DNA of 64,000 bases. Source: Anastrepha obliqua. Its lineage: Eukaryota > Arthropoda > Insecta > Diptera > Tephritidae. How positions within the stretch are numbered: position 1 is the stretch's first letter; every line of letters begins with the position of its first letter. A model generated the notes under the pieces. It was not told the DNA's origin and ran no database searches. It was given only the letters and a program-made list of their open reading frames with translations. The position numbers were made by a program, and so were the translations under genes. This document shows, piece by piece, positions 62,678 to 64,000 of the stretch. Location of the stretch: contig NW_026562179.1 of NCBI RefSeq assembly GCF_027943255.1, positions 5,210,501 through 5,274,500 on the forward strand, written 5' to 3'.

Positions 62678-64000
62678 CAAGAGATAACAGAACCAACAAC
62701 ACCTTCATCAGGTATAGGCATGGGAGTGATTATGGCTGTATTATCGCAGATGTCTTCGCAGTCATCGCAAATATCACAGCATTCAGCATAGATGTCAGCG
62801 CAGTTATCGTCGAAGATATATGAGCAGCTGGAGAAACAAGATACACGTATATCCAAATTGGAAACAGAGAAGACTAATATAACGTCAAAACTGGAAACGA
62901 TTGAGGCTGAGGTAGATGCAGTGAAAGCTCACCTCTGTGAAATATAACTAAATCGTACGAATATGTTAACCAAACAGTCGGCTCACTCGCGTATCGGCAC
63001 CCACGTCACTGTTGGGAATTATAATTTGAGGTTGTAAAAGACTTCGTTTATTTAGGAACCAGCATCAAAACCGATAACAATGTCAGCCTTCAAATCCAAC
63101 TCAGAATCTCTCTTGCCAACAAGTGCTACTTTGGACTAAGTAGGCAACTGAGTAGTAAAGTCCTCTCTCGACAAACAAAACTAACACTCTACAAGACTCT
63201 CATCATGCCCGTCCTAACATATGGCGCAGAAGCTTGGACGATGACAACATCCGATGAAGCGACGCTTGGAGTGTTTGAGGGAAAGATTCTGAGCAAGATT
63301 TTTAGACCTTTGCACGTTGGCAGCGGCGAATACCGCAGGTGATGGAACGATAAGCTGTATTAGCTTTACGACGACATAGACATAGCGGAGCCGGCTACGC
63401 TGGCTGCGTCATGTTGTCCGAATGGATACAAACGCTCCAGCTCTGAAAGTATTCGATGCGGTACCAGCTGGAGGTAGCAGAGGAAGAGGAAGGCCTCCTC
63501 TGCGTTGGAAAGATCAGGTGGAGAAGGACTTGGCTTCACTTGGTGTGTCCAATTAGCGCCGGTTAGCACGAGAAAGAAACGACTGGCGCGCTTTGTTAAA
63601 CTCGGCCAAAATCGCGTAAACGGTTATAGCGCCAATTAAGAAGAAGAAGACGTCTGAAAGTAAAAGCACCATCCTTCAACGGTACTGGAGCATTCCCGAT
63701 ATTTAAGCCCCATTTCGAAACAACAGCAACCATCGTTGTGTCGCTGCTGCATTGGTTGTGTCGCTCAAGGGCCATAAATTCCAGATGGAACTTACTACTC
63801 GGTATCAGAAGACAAATGAGAGCTTGCAGAAATACGAGACAGAAATTAAGCGGTTGGCACATTTAGCGCATGCGAAAGAAGCCGCAGACTTCGTTAAGAA
63901 GATGAAGTGCTAGGCATTTATAGGAAGTATACGAAATCCGAACACGAAGCGGGCATCATACTCAACACCGAAGTGGACGTTTGCTGAAGCAATGTCATTT
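62678..64000 (+). pseudogene. gypsy gag, interrupted by an RTE fragment
   Basis: 62700-62948: QMSSQSSQISQ-type repeats, then EQLEKQDTRISKLETEKTNI and KLETIEAEVDAVKAHLCEI, a coiled-coil-like gag start. 63650-64000: RLKVKAPSFNGTGAFPIFKP, HFETTA, MELTTRYQKTNESLQ-like and RLAHLAHA, IRNPNTK-like and TFAEAMS pieces, the typical capsid region of insect gypsy gag. Frameshifts in both parts. It continues beyond the window. Confidence 0.72.
62965..63650 (+). mobile_element. RTE retrotransposon, 5'-truncated copy
   Basis: Starts near NKQSAHSRIGTHVTVGNYNL, continues KDFVYLGTSIKTDNNVSLQI, SSKVLSRQTKLTLYKTLIMP, VLTYGAEAWTMTTSDEATLG and ends AAGAAGAAGAAG at about 63637-63650. It is the same family as RTE-1 (32977-36043), covering only the last fifth. 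Several stops and frameshifts. It supplies the CGA codon that helps explain the stop at 33469 in RTE-1. Confidence 0.88.

Larger units (their letters stand above)
48670..64000 (+). mobile_element. Ty3/gypsy retrotransposon, 5' end, holding the deep nest
   Basis: 5' LTR 48670-48978 (TGTTGAAGG...TTTGTAACA), primer site 48981-48998, leader to 49033. The insertion nest occupies 49034-62675. gag resumes at 62678 and, after an RTE fragment (62965-63650), continues to the window end. The TA at 49032-49033 and 62676-62677 marks the nest insertion. Pol and the 3' LTR lie beyond the window. Confidence 0.72.

Noticed and set aside
1..64000. Prokaryotic features: operons, ribosome binding sites, CRISPR, defence islands
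   Set aside because: Splicing, LTR and non-LTR retrotransposons, and insect transposon families show this is an animal genome; no spaced repeat array was seen.

Overview
The window reads as eukaryotic, gene-poor, repeat-saturated DNA of a higher fly. A tephritid-like dipteran is my best guess. The evidence is spliced coding exons, insect transposable-element families on both strands and (CATA)n microsatellites; nothing is prokaryotic. The only host gene I can name is the 3' end of Pur-alpha (two minus-strand exons, 7651-7987), whose fly protein I recognise. In Drosophila this gene lies on the dot chromosome (Muller F), which is the ancestral X of many flies including tephritids, so the window may be X-linked; that is inference. 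Upstream Pur-alpha exons would lie to the right, and I found none, so positions 7988-64000 may lie within a very large intron.

Layout. 1-1530: a LOA/R1-type non-LTR tail, then a decayed mariner. 2003-6408: a CsRn1-type Ty3/gypsy element on the minus strand with both LTRs, a tRNA-Trp primer site, a PPT and a 4-bp TSD. 7651-7987: Pur-alpha. 8281-11880: a Jockey-like element split by a Tc1/mariner-type transposon, then a mariner. 12060-12432: a non-LTR tail. 12740-27894: one copia element opened up by a Harbinger-like transposon, a piggyBac element carrying a mariner, a 1,879-bp tandem duplication across the copia/piggyBac/mariner junction, and a long-TIR hAT-like transposon that itself holds a Helitron and a MITE. 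28380-31965: a LOA-type retrotransposon. 32520-36580: another non-LTR element split by a nearly complete RTE element. 36840-41003: an I-type element. 42640-47960: a Tc1/mariner relic, then a mariner split by a second, nearly intact RTE element. 48670-64000: a Ty3/gypsy element (5' LTR and gag) holding a deep nest: a Tc1/mariner-type transposon, within it a hAT-like transposon, within it an errantivirus with env, within its 5' LTR a Helitron, and within that a Jockey tail.

Most coding regions are broken by stops, frameshifts or in-frame deletions, often at catalytic motifs. Exceptions are the RTE at 44207-47476 (970-codon frame, one apparent 1-nt lesion near the start) and the RTE at 32977-36043 (one frame with two TGA stops). 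Target-site duplications allow the nest to be ordered in time. I see no RNA gene, CRISPR array or cellular operon. Boundaries come from reading by eye and may be off by a base or a few.
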